Shown: one piece after another, positions 49,700 through 59,999 of the stretch
How positions within the stretch are numbered: the first letter of the stretch is position 1
Layout of the letters: every line of letters starts with the position of its first letter
Origin: Gigaspora rosea
Taxonomy: Eukaryota; Glomeromycota; Glomeromycetes; Diversisporales; Gigasporaceae
NCBI GenBank assembly: GCA_003550325.1
Contig: QKWP01000759.1
Location: forward strand, 11,172 to 75,171
Reading direction: 5' to 3'
Length of the DNA stretch: 64,000 nucleotides
The notes under the pieces: model-generated
Database searches by the model: none
The model's input: the letters and a program-made list of their open reading frames with translations, nothing else
What the model was told of the DNA's origin: nothing
Program-made: the position numbers and the translations under genes

Positions 49700-50810
49700 T
49701 GATTCTTTGTTTAACATAGCATAAATATTTTGCAAAATGGGGGAGAGATAAAAAATAAAAACAACCCAAAAAACACAGCAATTCTATTGGCTGAACAAAA
49801 TGTAAAAATTTTCAAAAGCTAATATTGCAATTTGATTGGTTAAACTAGTGTTCATTTTATTACTAAAATTTTAAAAAATAGGGAATTATGTTAAACAAAA
49901 AATCAAATGGTGTGGCCTAAATATGGCAGCATCATAAAATACATATATAATTTTTTAGACTTAGTCAAAACATTTAAGACTTCAAACTTAGACCCAGACC
50001 AGATTCAAACTTAACTAAAAGTTTGAAACACAAAAATTTGAGTTGGGTTCAGTGACAGACCAGACTCAAACTTAATAAAAGTCTTGTCCAGTATGGGTCT
50101 GTAGAAATACTATTTACTGTGCAAAAGAATTTGAAAAGAATCTTATTCCTCACTTACTTTATTTAGAAGCAAATACTTTTACTACACACTGCTAGTACTT
50201 AGTTATATTTCTATATTTAAGTTCTAAATGCTAAAAATGGTCAACAAAAAAAAGATTGAAATGTTATATATAAGATTTAACTTAAAGAAATTAGTGTATA
50301 CTGTTTGACATGCTATTGTAATAACAATAAGCTTGTATTAATGTCATATTTTATGTATTCTATTATAGAGTTAAAAAACTTAGTAAGTATAACTTTGGGT
50401 TAAGTTAATGTAAATTATGAATATATGAGCATTATTGGTTAATAATTAATAATTATATTCATATCGCATCTCTAATAAAGTCACAATTATTGAATTACTT
50501 TTAATTACTTTTCAAAATATAAGTTAACAATAATAAATACATTTTGTTAAATTTCTTCGCATATTAAATTTTTTGATCAATATAAGTTTGAGTTTGGGTT
50601 TATTAATAATAAAAATTAATTTACTACACTTTACTCATGTCTATCTATACCTAAATATGTGTAAATTCTCTGTTGCATGTATTTATAGTTTGTAAGCTTC
50701 TTTATATGAGTTTATTTCATTTCTAACGTTTACTAGTAGATAAATCTTCTTAAAAACTATGCATTGTGATTGGTTAATTATCATGACAAATCACCGGTAG
50801 ATCTACCAAA
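49700..50810. other. No gene recognised
   Basis: AT-rich spacer between the TIR element and the 3' end of the Stig1-like gene. A partial duplication around 49,960-50,100 repeats GACCAGACTCAAACTTAA-type sequence. Confidence 0.5.
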
Positions 50811-50818
50811 TTAACCAA

Positions 50819-52652
50819 TTAAAATGGTCGTTCCTTACTATGACCGCTGCTACATATTCCGTTTGAGCAAGCTTGATAATTATCGCACTGCAAGTATAAA
50901 AATATATAATAATTTAAAGAAGTTAGAAAAAATCAAGCGGAAGAATTAAAATATCAAAAAAAAAAATTGAAAGAACAAATACACACCGTGGTACCACAAG
51001 TTCCACAGTTCTTAGGATCAGTTTTAGGATCAATACAGGCACCATCGCAAGTTATTTGACCACTGGAACAACCACCCTTACATATTCCGTTTGAGCAAGT
51101 TTGATCATTATCACACTGCAAGTATAAAAATATATAATAATTTAAAGAATTTAGAAAAAATCAAGCAGAAGAATTAAACAAAAAGACAATTATCAAAAAA
51201 ATTGAAAGAACAAATACACACCTTGGTACCACAAGTTCCGCAATTCTTAGGGTCAGTTTTAGGATCAATACAGGCACCATCGCAAGTTATCTGACCACTG
51301 GAACAACCACCGTTACATATTCCGTTTGAGCAAGTTTGATCATTATCACACTGCAAGTATAAAAATATATAATAATTTAAAGAATTTAGAAAAAATCAAG
51401 CAGAAGAATTAAAAAAAAAGACAATTATCAAAAACATTGAAAGAACAAATACACACCTTGGTACCACAAGTTGCGCAGTTCTTAGGGTCAGTTTTAGGAT
51501 CAATACAGGCACCATCGCAAGTTATTTGACCACTGGAACAACCACCGCTACATATTCCATTTGAGCAAGTTTGACCATTATCACACTGCAAGTATAAAAA
51601 TATATAATAATTTAAAGAATTTAGAAAAAGTTAAGCGTAAAAATTAAAAAAAAGACAATTAACTAAAAAATTGAAAAAGAACAAAAACACACCTTGGTAC
51701 CACAAGTTCCGCAGTTCTTAGGATCAGTTTTAGGATCAATACAGGCACCATCGCAAGTTATTTGACCACTGGAACAACCACCACTACATATTCCGTTTAA
51801 ACAAGTCTGACCAGTACCACACTGCAAGTATAAAAATATATAATAATTTAAAGAAATTAAAAAAAAAAACAAGCAGACAATTATCAAAAAAATTGAAAAC
51901 AAACAAACACTCACAGTTATACCACAACCTCCGCAGTTATTAGGGTCAGAAGTAGTGACAATACAGGCACCATTGCAATCTGACTTACCAGTGGGACAAA
52001 CACATGTTTTTGATGGGCCATTTGAGCAAGTCTGATCAGTACGACACTGCAAGTAATAATTTAAAGGAATTAGGAAAATGAATACAAATATTAAAAAAAA
52101 TAAAGTGGTAGACAAATAAAATAAATAAATAAAAAATAAAATAAATACACACGCATTGATCGCCGCATACTTGAGCATTAGGACAGCATGAACCGATTTT
52201 ACATTGATGTCCATTATCACACTGCAAATATAAAATTCGAGGTTAATATGAAATGTAAATTATCTTAAGAAAATAAAATAAATACGAACGCAGTTTTGTC
52301 CACACGTATGTCCAACCTCACAGCAAATTGAGTTTTGAAGACAATTTTGACCATTAGGACACTACAACAATGATTACTGAAGAATTAGAAAGAATGTCAA
52401 TTATGTTAAAAGTTTAGGAAATATCATAAATACAGTACATACGCAGAGGGACGAGCCACATTGAAAATGACCGTTGTTGCATGGTGGCGTTTGCTGCTTA
52501 GCTGCAATTCTAAACGATAAGACTAAATAACAAGTGAAAAGAATGAAATTACGAAAATAAAAAAAAGTTGTACTGTACAATGGTTTGGAAAGAACTTTAC
52601 CGTAAAGAACGCTTAGAAGAACAATTAAAATTTTAAACGATTTAGCGTACAT
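50819..52652 (-). CDS. Secreted cysteine-rich protein with tandem Stig1-like modules
   Basis: Ten exons on the minus strand give a predicted 329 residues. Exons: 52,652-52,601; 52,522-52,443; 52,361-52,290; 52,221-52,153; 52,046-51,915; 51,821-51,693; 51,585-51,457; 51,350-51,222; 51,115-50,987; 50,887-50,819. Exon 1 begins MYAKSFKILIVLLSVLY, a signal peptide. From exon 3 every exon begins with TGT (Cys) after a TTG(C/T)AG-type acceptor and ends on a codon boundary, so all are phase 0-0. Exons 6-9 each code 43 residues, such as CDNGQTCSNGICSGGC then ITCDGACIDPKTDPKNCGTC. The CDGACID...DPNNCG pattern resembles the plant Stig1 domain and similar fungal extracellular proteins. Function is unknown; a wall or secreted role is inferred. 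All splice sites are GT-AG. Confidence 0.85.
51000..51821 (-). repeat. Tandem exon-plus-intron duplication, ~235-bp unit
   Basis: Exons 6, 7, 8 and 9 start at 51,821, 51,585, 51,350 and 51,115, a 235-236 bp period. Both exons and the introns between them are nearly identical. Confidence 0.9.
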
Positions 52653-52654
52653 GA

Positions 52655-52875
52655 AAATTAACAATAAAGAAATGAGTAAGGGTTAAAAGGATGAGTTTTG
52701 GATTAAGAAAGGGAAATTGGAGGTATGAATTGAAAGGGCGATTAAAATTGATGATATGATTTAAAGGATGAGTCGGAAATGAAGGTATAATTTGAAGGAG
52801 AATAATGAAGGAGAAACATGAAAGGGAAATTGACGATGTTTTCTTAGAATTATTCTACTCTTTATATAACTTTCA
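52655..52875 (-). promoter_or_regulatory. Likely promoter of the Stig1-like gene
   Basis: Minus-strand sequence upstream of the ATG is strongly pyrimidine-rich (about 52,660-52,830) and has a TATA-like TTATATAAAG near 52,860-52,870. CT-rich tracts before start sites are common in fungal promoters. No binding site can be named. Confidence 0.4.
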
Positions 52876-53076
52876 TGAGATATTACTACATACAATAGTA
52901 ATGATTGTTTTTGTAATTCAAATTATAATTTGTAGTACGCGCTTGGGACCGAAATATGCATTTAGAGATAATAAGATAAAGTGTATAGAAGTCATGTATA
53001 TATTTACACAAATGTAGTAGTAATTGTAAAAATATTTACTAATATTTACTGCTATTATCACATGTAACAGTTATTA

Positions 53077-53250
53077 CGTGAAACCTCCATAAACGCAGCT
53101 TCTGAGACCGAACTTAAACAACGTGCATTTAGAGAACCAATAAGAAAAAGTGCATTTATAAAGATCACGTACGTACGTACATACTTGGAAAGAAGTTGTG
53201 TGCATTTAGAGAGGGTGTGCATTTATGGATGATCTATGGAGGTTTCATTG
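53077..53250. mobile_element. 174-bp Tc1/mariner-type MITE
   Basis: Ends CGTGAAACCTCCATAAACGC and, inverted, CAATGAAACCTCCATAGATC, flanked by TA (53,075-53,076 and 53,251-53,252). GTGCATTTAGAGA motifs inside also occur, degraded, near 23,990-24,060. Confidence 0.8.
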
Positions 53251-53856
53251 TATAGGAAACCCAGCAAGTTCCATGTTACTTCACTGACGCTTACTTCACA
53301 GACACGCCAATTCACCGACATACACTTTATAAACAAGTTTAGTTTACGGGCGAATATTACACAGTCAGTTCATTTTACAGGCAGGTTTATCTTATCACCG
53401 ACAAGTTTATTTCTTATACCGGTATAAACTATAACCCGTCCTAAATTTAAATATGACTCTAACCCTAAAATTATGTTAGCAAAAAATTTTAAAACTATGC
53501 ATGTTTATTCAAATAAAAAATAAAATCATTTATGAGTTCCGATTCCGAGTTTCTAACGTAAATAAATTTATCCATCCTTTTGCATTACCCATATTACATT
53601 AAAAACGCTTATATACGGTACATTTTTTTTACAAAAAAATTGTTTATATGAATTATATTCGTATTAATCTGTTTAATATAGTAATAAAAAACCATGCGCC
53701 ATTGAGATTTGTTGATCATGTCGTGTCTAAAGATGTACAATCAGACATAAAGTTACATTTACCGTAAATTAATTACCTATCGGCGGATTTTCGGAATTGG
53801 GCTTAAATAGGGTTGTATAAATTTTAGTGACTTTTTATTATCATGGATACATATAA

Positions 53857-54224
53857 GGCTGCAAAATTGATTTTTCGTTTTGCATTACATGGATTTCAAA
53901 ATTCGGGACGGATGGACGGATTTTCTTTTTTTTTTAATTTACTGCCAATAGAATAGCGTTCACATTAAGGTTACACAAGGTTAATTTTTCATCTTTGCAC
54001 AAAAAATTGGGCCGGCAGTCATATTTTTCCTGTCAGTCCTATCGGACAATTACGGGAAATTAAGTCTCCATCGGGTGACACCGGATGAAAATAGCGGGAA
54101 AAAATAGATGTCAAATATCGAACAATTGGCACAATTGGGATCTAAAAAAAAAAAAAAAAAAAATGAAAAATTGAAAAAATGGGACGGCGGGTAATGCAAA
54201 ACGAAAAATCAACTTTGCGTGGCC
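53857..54224. mobile_element. 368-bp PIF/Harbinger-type MITE
   Basis: Ends GGCTGCAAAATTGATTTTTC and, inverted, GGCCACGCAAAGTTGATTTT, both continuing through CGTTTTGCATTAC. The 3-bp duplication TAA lies at 53,854-53,856 and 54,225-54,227. GGC-starting TIRs and a TWA target are PIF/Harbinger traits. Confidence 0.8.
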
Positions 54225-54229
54225 TAACA

Positions 54230-55850
54230 CTAATGATATAAACTTAAATTAAAAATTACTGTTGTATCGTTATATTTACTCCTTAAATTATTTTTACATG
54301 CATCCGTGTAATAAAAAGCCACTAGCATTTAAATTCAGTTTTAATAAACTCGTTTAAACCCAATTCCGAAATCCGCCGATATGCGTATACAGTATGTTAA
54401 TGATATGTGTTAATGAGGACATTTTTGTATTTTGCGGAATATTATATTTTCCATTTCCTTTTTTATTAATCTATTGCCATTTATTTTAATTTCCTTTTGG
54501 TTAATTTAATTATTTTATTGTAAAAATCAATGCAGACTCATTGCACAAATATACGATGCAATAAACTTTATGACTAATTTAGATTATACACCAAAATTTC
54601 AGGGAATTAACTGATCTGTTGGGATGGGGCTATCATTTAATAGATAAAAAAAAACAATATTAATAAATACTGTATAATTTACTCATTTTGAAAATAAGTA
54701 ATTGGTTTGAAAGTTAAACGTTAGTTCTCTTGTGTGATTTCTTATTTTAAGGGTGCATTTCAGTAATTTACATCGTCTAATATCTAACAAAGAATTATAA
54801 TTTACAGTTTTAATGACAAAAAAAAACAAAGGTCCAAATAACTAAATTAACCGTAATGATACGCACAAAGATTTATTACATGAATATTTTATTGAATCCA
54901 TATGGCTGTACTGTACATGATTATTTGACTTTTCACAATTAATTATTAATTGCCAATTTATTAAACCAATTTTTTTTGTGTGTGCATTGTGAATTCTGTA
55001 CGTAAAAAGATCAATACTAGTTACGCTCAAAAAAAATTTTTGTTTTTGGTTTTTTGCTTGTCGGGCAATTAATTCCATAGTGTTAAACAAAATAAATTGA
55101 TGCATGATAACTTTCCTCACTTTGCTTGCATAAAGAATGGTTAACAAAATTTAGTGCTTTATCCTAAATCACTTTCATATCGAATTCTGAATCAACTTGT
55201 GTTGCAACGGAATTATAAAAAAAAATTCAAAATAAGTGGATTTAAAATTAAAATAATCTATTATACAATTACTCATATGAGTTTCAGCTTAAGAAAAAAG
55301 TTATATGTTAAAAAAAGGTATGATAATTACTATTCACACCATGGATTTTCGCTATTTGTACCATGGTGACTAACATTATGAAAATCCGCTTTATCTACAG
55401 TAACTCTAACTAAATTCTGGTCATGATCTACATACCATTATGCGAATAGAAAAATCCATCTTTATTCCAATAATTTTCACTAAGCTATTTTAGAATTTTA
55501 CAGATAAAAAAATTCTAAAATAGTCTTTGGCATTTAAATTAACCAGGCAGTTATTGAAATATCTTCGCTTAAAGGTAGATAATATTAGATTAAATTTTAA
55601 TAGAATAAAAATTGATTAGTCTAATTTTTTAGCCAATCGTAGTTTTGGCGCGTGATGTAACGCAGTAATTTGAAATATGTGCCCTCCGTTTCACCAATAC
55701 TGTATGTGATTTTGTATAACATAATGTAATTAAATATTGATTTAGGATACATTACAACATTATTTGACCCAGATGTACTACAGTCAACATTTCACTTCAT
55801 ATAGCGTATAATGTCTTGGTCTAAAGTGTCAAATACAAAGGCGATAACTC
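54230..55850. other. No gene recognised
   Basis: AT-rich spacer. It holds a hairpin at about 55,485-55,527 (CTATTTTAGAATTTT and its inverse around ACAGATAA) and a CACCATGG ... CCATGGTG inverted pair near 55,338-55,369. No ORF with a recognisable domain. Confidence 0.5.
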
Positions 55851-55854
55851 ATCA

Positions 55855-56328
55855 ATGATTTTTAATCAACTGAACTTTATCGATTGTCAAAAATTAGCCG
55901 ATATGAATGAACCGGATGGAATATTCTGGCTTGGTTATTGTTACGAATATGGGATTGGTGTTGAAAAGGATGTGAACAAAGCATTTATTCATTATCGAAA
56001 ATCTGCAGAGATGAATAACCCTAATGGAATATATCAGCTTGGTTATTGTTATGAATTTGGGATTGGTGTTGAAAAGGATGTGAACAAAGCATTTATTCAT
56101 TATCGAAAATCTGCAGAGATGAATAACCCTAATGGAATATATCAAGTTGGTTATTGTTATTATTTAGGAATTGGTGTTGAAATAGATATGCATAAAGCGT
56201 TTATGTATTATTTAAGATCAGCTGAGGCTGGTAATTCTATGGGAATTTGGAAAACTGCCGTTTGTTATTATTACGGAATTGGTGTGGAAAGTAATGAAGA
56301 CAAGTCCAAATATTGGCTTAACAAGTAA
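55855..56328 (+). CDS. Sel1-like repeat protein (four repeats), possibly a 5' exon of the kinase locus
   Basis: 157 codons with four Sel1-like (TPR-type) repeats of 36 residues: GYCYEYGIGVEKDVNKAF, GYCYEFGIGVEKDVNKAF, GYCYYLGIGVEIDMHKAF and VCYYYGIGVESNEDKSKY. Sel1 repeats mediate protein contacts and accompany kinases in this fungal group. Repeats 1 and 2 are almost identical over ~108 bases, a recent duplication. The first residues (NFIDCQKLADMNEPDG) look like a degraded half repeat, so the 5' part may be missing and the ATG is not secure. The ORF ends LNK-TAA, but the same bases read AA|GTAAGTT, a perfect splice donor at 56,326 that starts the repeat array leading to the kinase. Confidence 0.7.
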   Translation: MIFNQLNFIDCQKLADMNEPDGIFWLGYCYEYGIGVEKDVNKAFIHYRKSAEMNNPNGIYQLGYCYEFGIGVEKDVNKAFIHYRKSAEMNNPNGIYQVGYCYYLGIGVEIDMHKAFMYYLRSAEAGNSMGIWKTAVCYYYGIGVESNEDKSKYWLNK

Positions 56329-57990
56329 GTTATTTGTTAATTTTTCATTAATATATTTATATTTTAAAAATAAAGTCTTAAAGCTATTTGATATTTTAGG
56401 GAGTAAGTATAATGAAAATTATATTGAATATAAAATTCTAAATAATTTGACTTAAAATTATTTTATTCACGTTAACATAGTTCGTAAGTAATATTTATTA
56501 GTATTTAAATAAATTATTCAAGTTCACGAATATTCATATTCATATTCATAATTATTTTCATTTTATTCGCGCTAAATTAGTCAGTGAGTATAAAGAACAT
56601 TTATTAATCTAAATAATAAAATAAGCTATTCAAAGTTCATAAACATTTACTATCTTTTTCGAATTATTTTAGTCCGTAAGTATAAGAACGTTTATTTCTA
56701 AATATTTAAATAAGCTATTCACGTTCATTAATATTTACGATTTATTTGCGTTAATTTTAGTCTGTGAGTATAAAGGACATTGTTGAACTAAATACAGTAT
56801 TTAAAATGCGCAATTCAAATTCACGAATATTCACCTCACATTCATGTTTATTTTCGTTTTATTCACGTTAATTAGGGCGTGAGTATAAAAAACATTTATT
56901 AATCTAAGTAATTAAATAAACTTTCAAAACTCTTGGATATTTAATATTTTATTCGCATTAATTTTAGTGAGTGAGTATAAAGAACATTTATTAATCTAAG
57001 TATTAAAATAAACTATTCAAATTCATGAATTTTTACTATTTTATTCGCATTAATTTAGGATGTGAGTATAAAGATCATTTATTAATTTAAGTATGAAAAT
57101 AAGCTAGTTCATTTTCATGAATATTTCCTATTTAATTTTATTTAGAATGTGAGTATAAAGAAAATTTATTGATAAATTAAAATGAAATCAGATTAATAAA
57201 ATATTAACTAACTTTAATATAAAAATTGCATGTCACAAATTTTTTGAGCTCATTTCATTAGCATTTATTTAGAGTTTTGTTAGAATTCGGATTGTATTTA
57301 TTAATAAAAGAGTATATTGGAATTTTTGAAATTAAATAGAAGCCCAAATTTTATTTTAATCTGATTTCATTTTGACCTGCGATATTTGTTAATCTAAGAT
57401 TTAGTATAAGAATTCAAATTCATGAATATTTTCTTTTTAATTTCAATTATAGATCGTGAATGCATTAAACAGAATATTTAAAATATGCTATTCAAATTCA
57501 TCAATACTTACAGTACTATTTAACTTTTTCAGACTGTAAGTATAAAGAAAATTTATTAATCTAAGTATTAAAATAAGCTATTCAAACTTATAAATTTTGA
57601 CTATTTAATTTCGGTTTATTTGTGTTAATTTAGCGGGTAAGTGTACGAAATTTTTATAACAATGCTTTTCAAATTACTGTGATCAAAAAATTCTGTGTAC
57701 CACACGGAAATAAAAAATCTAGAAAAAAATTCCAATACATGATTGGCTAACAATTATTTCTAACCAATCACAGATTGCTTTTTTCTAGATTTCTGATTTC
57801 GGTGTGATATATGAAATCATTGGTCACAGCAATTTGAAAAGCACTTAATCTAAGTATTAAAATAAGCTATTATAAATATTTACTATTTATTCGCGTTAAT
57901 TAGTCGGTAAGCATAAAAATAATTTTATTTAAGTTTAGCATGAAAATTTGGAAATTATTTCTAAAAATGTAATGCAATTGATGATTTAAA
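56326..57990 (+). repeat. Tandem array of intron-like units with 3-nt spacers (AG-NNN-GTRAGT)
   Basis: Thirteen junctions each show a TTAG-like acceptor, three bases, then a GT donor. Triplets: GGA 56,400; TTC 56,481; TCA 56,581; TCC 56,673; TCT 56,761; GGC 56,876; TGA 56,968; GAT 57,059; AAT 57,146; ATC 57,453; ACT 57,533; CGG 57,634; TCG 57,904. Unit length is 80-115 bp, apart from two units enlarged by MITE insertions (about 57,179-57,392 and 57,664-57,845). Interior sequence is shared (TATAAAGAACATTTATTAAT, then AAATAAGCTATTCAAATTCA). The array starts at the donor that ends the Sel1 ORF and stops at the kinase exon's acceptor region. The repeat itself is certain; use as introns is inference. 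Confidence 0.85.
57664..57845. mobile_element. ~180-bp MITE inside the array
   Basis: TIRs TGCTTTTCAAATTACTGTGA and, inverted, TGCTTTTCAAATTGCTGTGA, with a second inner inverted pair (AATCTAGAAAAAA / TTTTTTCTAGATT). It interrupts one array unit. Confidence 0.75.
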
Positions 57991-58005
57991 GATATTCTTT
58001 TCAAG

Positions 58006-59256
58006 GAAAATGTGCACATTGCAATGAATATAACACGTATTATTCATGGTGTCAGGCATGTGATCCCGACATAACAATTCAAGGATGGACAAGTAGAAAT
58101 AAGAAGATTGATGATTTTATGAAAGGGTTTCAACTTAGAACTTTTGAGTATAAACGTATGATTGAATGGATTCCATTTGACAGACTAAATAATATTAAAA
58201 AAATTGGCCAAGGAGGATTTAGTTCTGTATTTTCTGCGACCTGGTTGGATGGTATACGAAAACTTGATAAGAATGTGAGAATACGTGAACCATTTAGCAC
58301 AGTTGCACTCAAAACCTTGTCTGATTCTAAGAAAAATTCCCTTGATTTTTTGAAAGAAGTAAGTTAAATCATTATAATCGTATAGTTCATTAAACACATA
58401 TAAGATATTAAACTAATTTATTTATATAAATTTATAAAGTTTGAAAGTCATATGAAATGCAATAAAAAATGGGATAGTAAGCTCGAACTATACGGTTTAA
58501 CTCAAAACACAAAAACAAATGAATACTTGATGGTATTTCAATATGCAAATGGTGGAAGTCTTTATAAGTTTTTAAGAACAAATTTTCAAGATCTTACCTG
58601 GCAGACTAAATTAAAATTACTTGCAGATATTTCATATGATTTAAAGCAAGTTCATGGTGCTGGATATATTCATTCAGACTTTCACAGTGGTAATATTTTG
58701 CAAAATAAAGGTATGAATAAGATTATACAATCATTTGTCTCAGATCTAGGATTGTCTAAAGAAAAAGATAAAAATGATTCAGGAAGTTGTATTTATGGAG
58801 TCATGCCTTATGTCGCACCAGAGGTTTTATCAGGTCAAAAGTTTACACCAGCTGCAGATATTTATGGTTTTGGAGTCATCATGTCAGAGATGTCAACTGG
58901 ACAAAGACCTTTTGATGGTTGCCAATTTAATGATGAACTGCAGTAAAGATTTGTTTTGGATTACGGCCTGAATTTGCATCTGGTACACCTGATTTCTATA
59001 TTGAATTGGCTAAGCAATGTATGGATTCTGATCCACAAAAACGGCCTACTGCTAGGGATGTTAATTATAAACTTAAAATATGGAGTCAAATCATGAGTGG
59101 TGTATATGATGATGATGATGATGATACAAATGAAATTAAAAAGCAATTCTTAAATGCCGATAAAATAGTCAAATAATTGCCGACTATTTCACCAAAGCAT
59201 CCAGAATTTATGTACACTAGTAAAATTATCAACACTCAACGACTATCAGCAATTCA
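58006..59256 (+). CDS. Serine/threonine- or TKL-type protein kinase, damaged
   Basis: The frame enters as GKCAHCNEYNTYYSWCQACD, the C-x2-C lead-in of Rhizophagus kinases, after an acceptor at 58,005 or 57,991. Domain order: glycine loop IGQGGFSSVF (near 58,205), VALK lysine (near 58,306), intron GTAAGT...AAAG (58,359-58,439), hinge MVFQYANGGSLYKFL, catalytic loop HSDFHSGNIL (near 58,670), DLG (near 58,745), VAPEVLSG, DIYGFGVIMSEMSTGQRPFD, then RPEFASGTPDFYIELAKQCM. All catalytic residues (Lys, Asp of HSD, Asp of DLG) are present. Lesions: one base missing near 58,938 shifts the frame before KICFGLRPEF, and TAA at 59,174 interrupts DKIVK-LPTISPKHPEFM. It is either a young pseudogene or contains sequence errors. 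Confidence 0.8.
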
Positions 59257-59392
59257 AGGTACTTATTTTAAAAACTACACACTCATTTATTCATTTAAAA
59301 CTAATTATACATATATTAACAACTTTAAGAAGTAACCCTATTAATTTCGTTGAGATTCCTATTGGTAAGTGGTAAATTAAACTTACAGTATT

Positions 59393-59982
59393 CTATAAGA
59401 AAAATGTACCGTATAGGCACGGGATGGAATCGGATAGGCACAGGTCAAGGTCCGGATTGAAGGGTATGGCCCGAGTTGGTTCGGATTCGGTGGACCGTGT
59501 GAGACCGTGTGCTCGTGCCAATTGGACCGTAAATGGCTCGGGTTTTGCAGCAGTTTACTAGTCGAATCGGCACGGGATTTGGAACGGGTAGTGAACGAAA
59601 TTCACGTGCAGCCGCGATAACGATGTGGATTAACTATTAAAACTATAAGATGAACAAGCTAACTGCATATGAAGCAAAATTTTGTAAGGGATTTTTTTTG
59701 TTAAGACACACAGGGAAGCTTCATTAAATATCGCTCTTTTTTTAAAAAAAAATCCTTTACTGATCCTCAGCTCTCCACGAAACGAGCCAACACGTGTGTA
59801 ACGTACACATACGTGTCATCTGAACGTGCCATTTCATATGACGTGATCTTACGTGCCACCCTTTGCCGCAATGTCCGTGCCATTTTTACCGTGTCATTCC
59901 GTAAAACGTTCCTGTACGTGCCACAAGATCCGTGCCATTTCGACACCAACCCGTATCACAACCCGTACCACTTTTCTTATAG
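59393..59982. mobile_element. ~590-bp GC-richer TIR element
   Basis: Ends CTATAAGAAAAATGTACCGT and, inverted, CTATAAGAAAAGTGGTACGG. The interior is much richer in GC than its surroundings, with many CGTGCCA / GGCACGG motifs in opposite orientation on the two sides. One more end of the family is at 62,190-62,275. Confidence 0.65.
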
Positions 59983-59999
59983 GGATTTATAATTAAACA

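Noticed and set aside
51174-51591. Two separate 60-residue Cys-rich ORFs
   Set aside because: Their starting Met and their tails come from intron sequence. The acceptors, donors and 235-bp period show they are exons 7 and 8 of one gene.
55894-56145. Antisense ORF over the Sel1 repeats
   Set aside because: It is a shadow of the duplicated 108-base repeat. The plus-strand frame has the Sel1 consensus.
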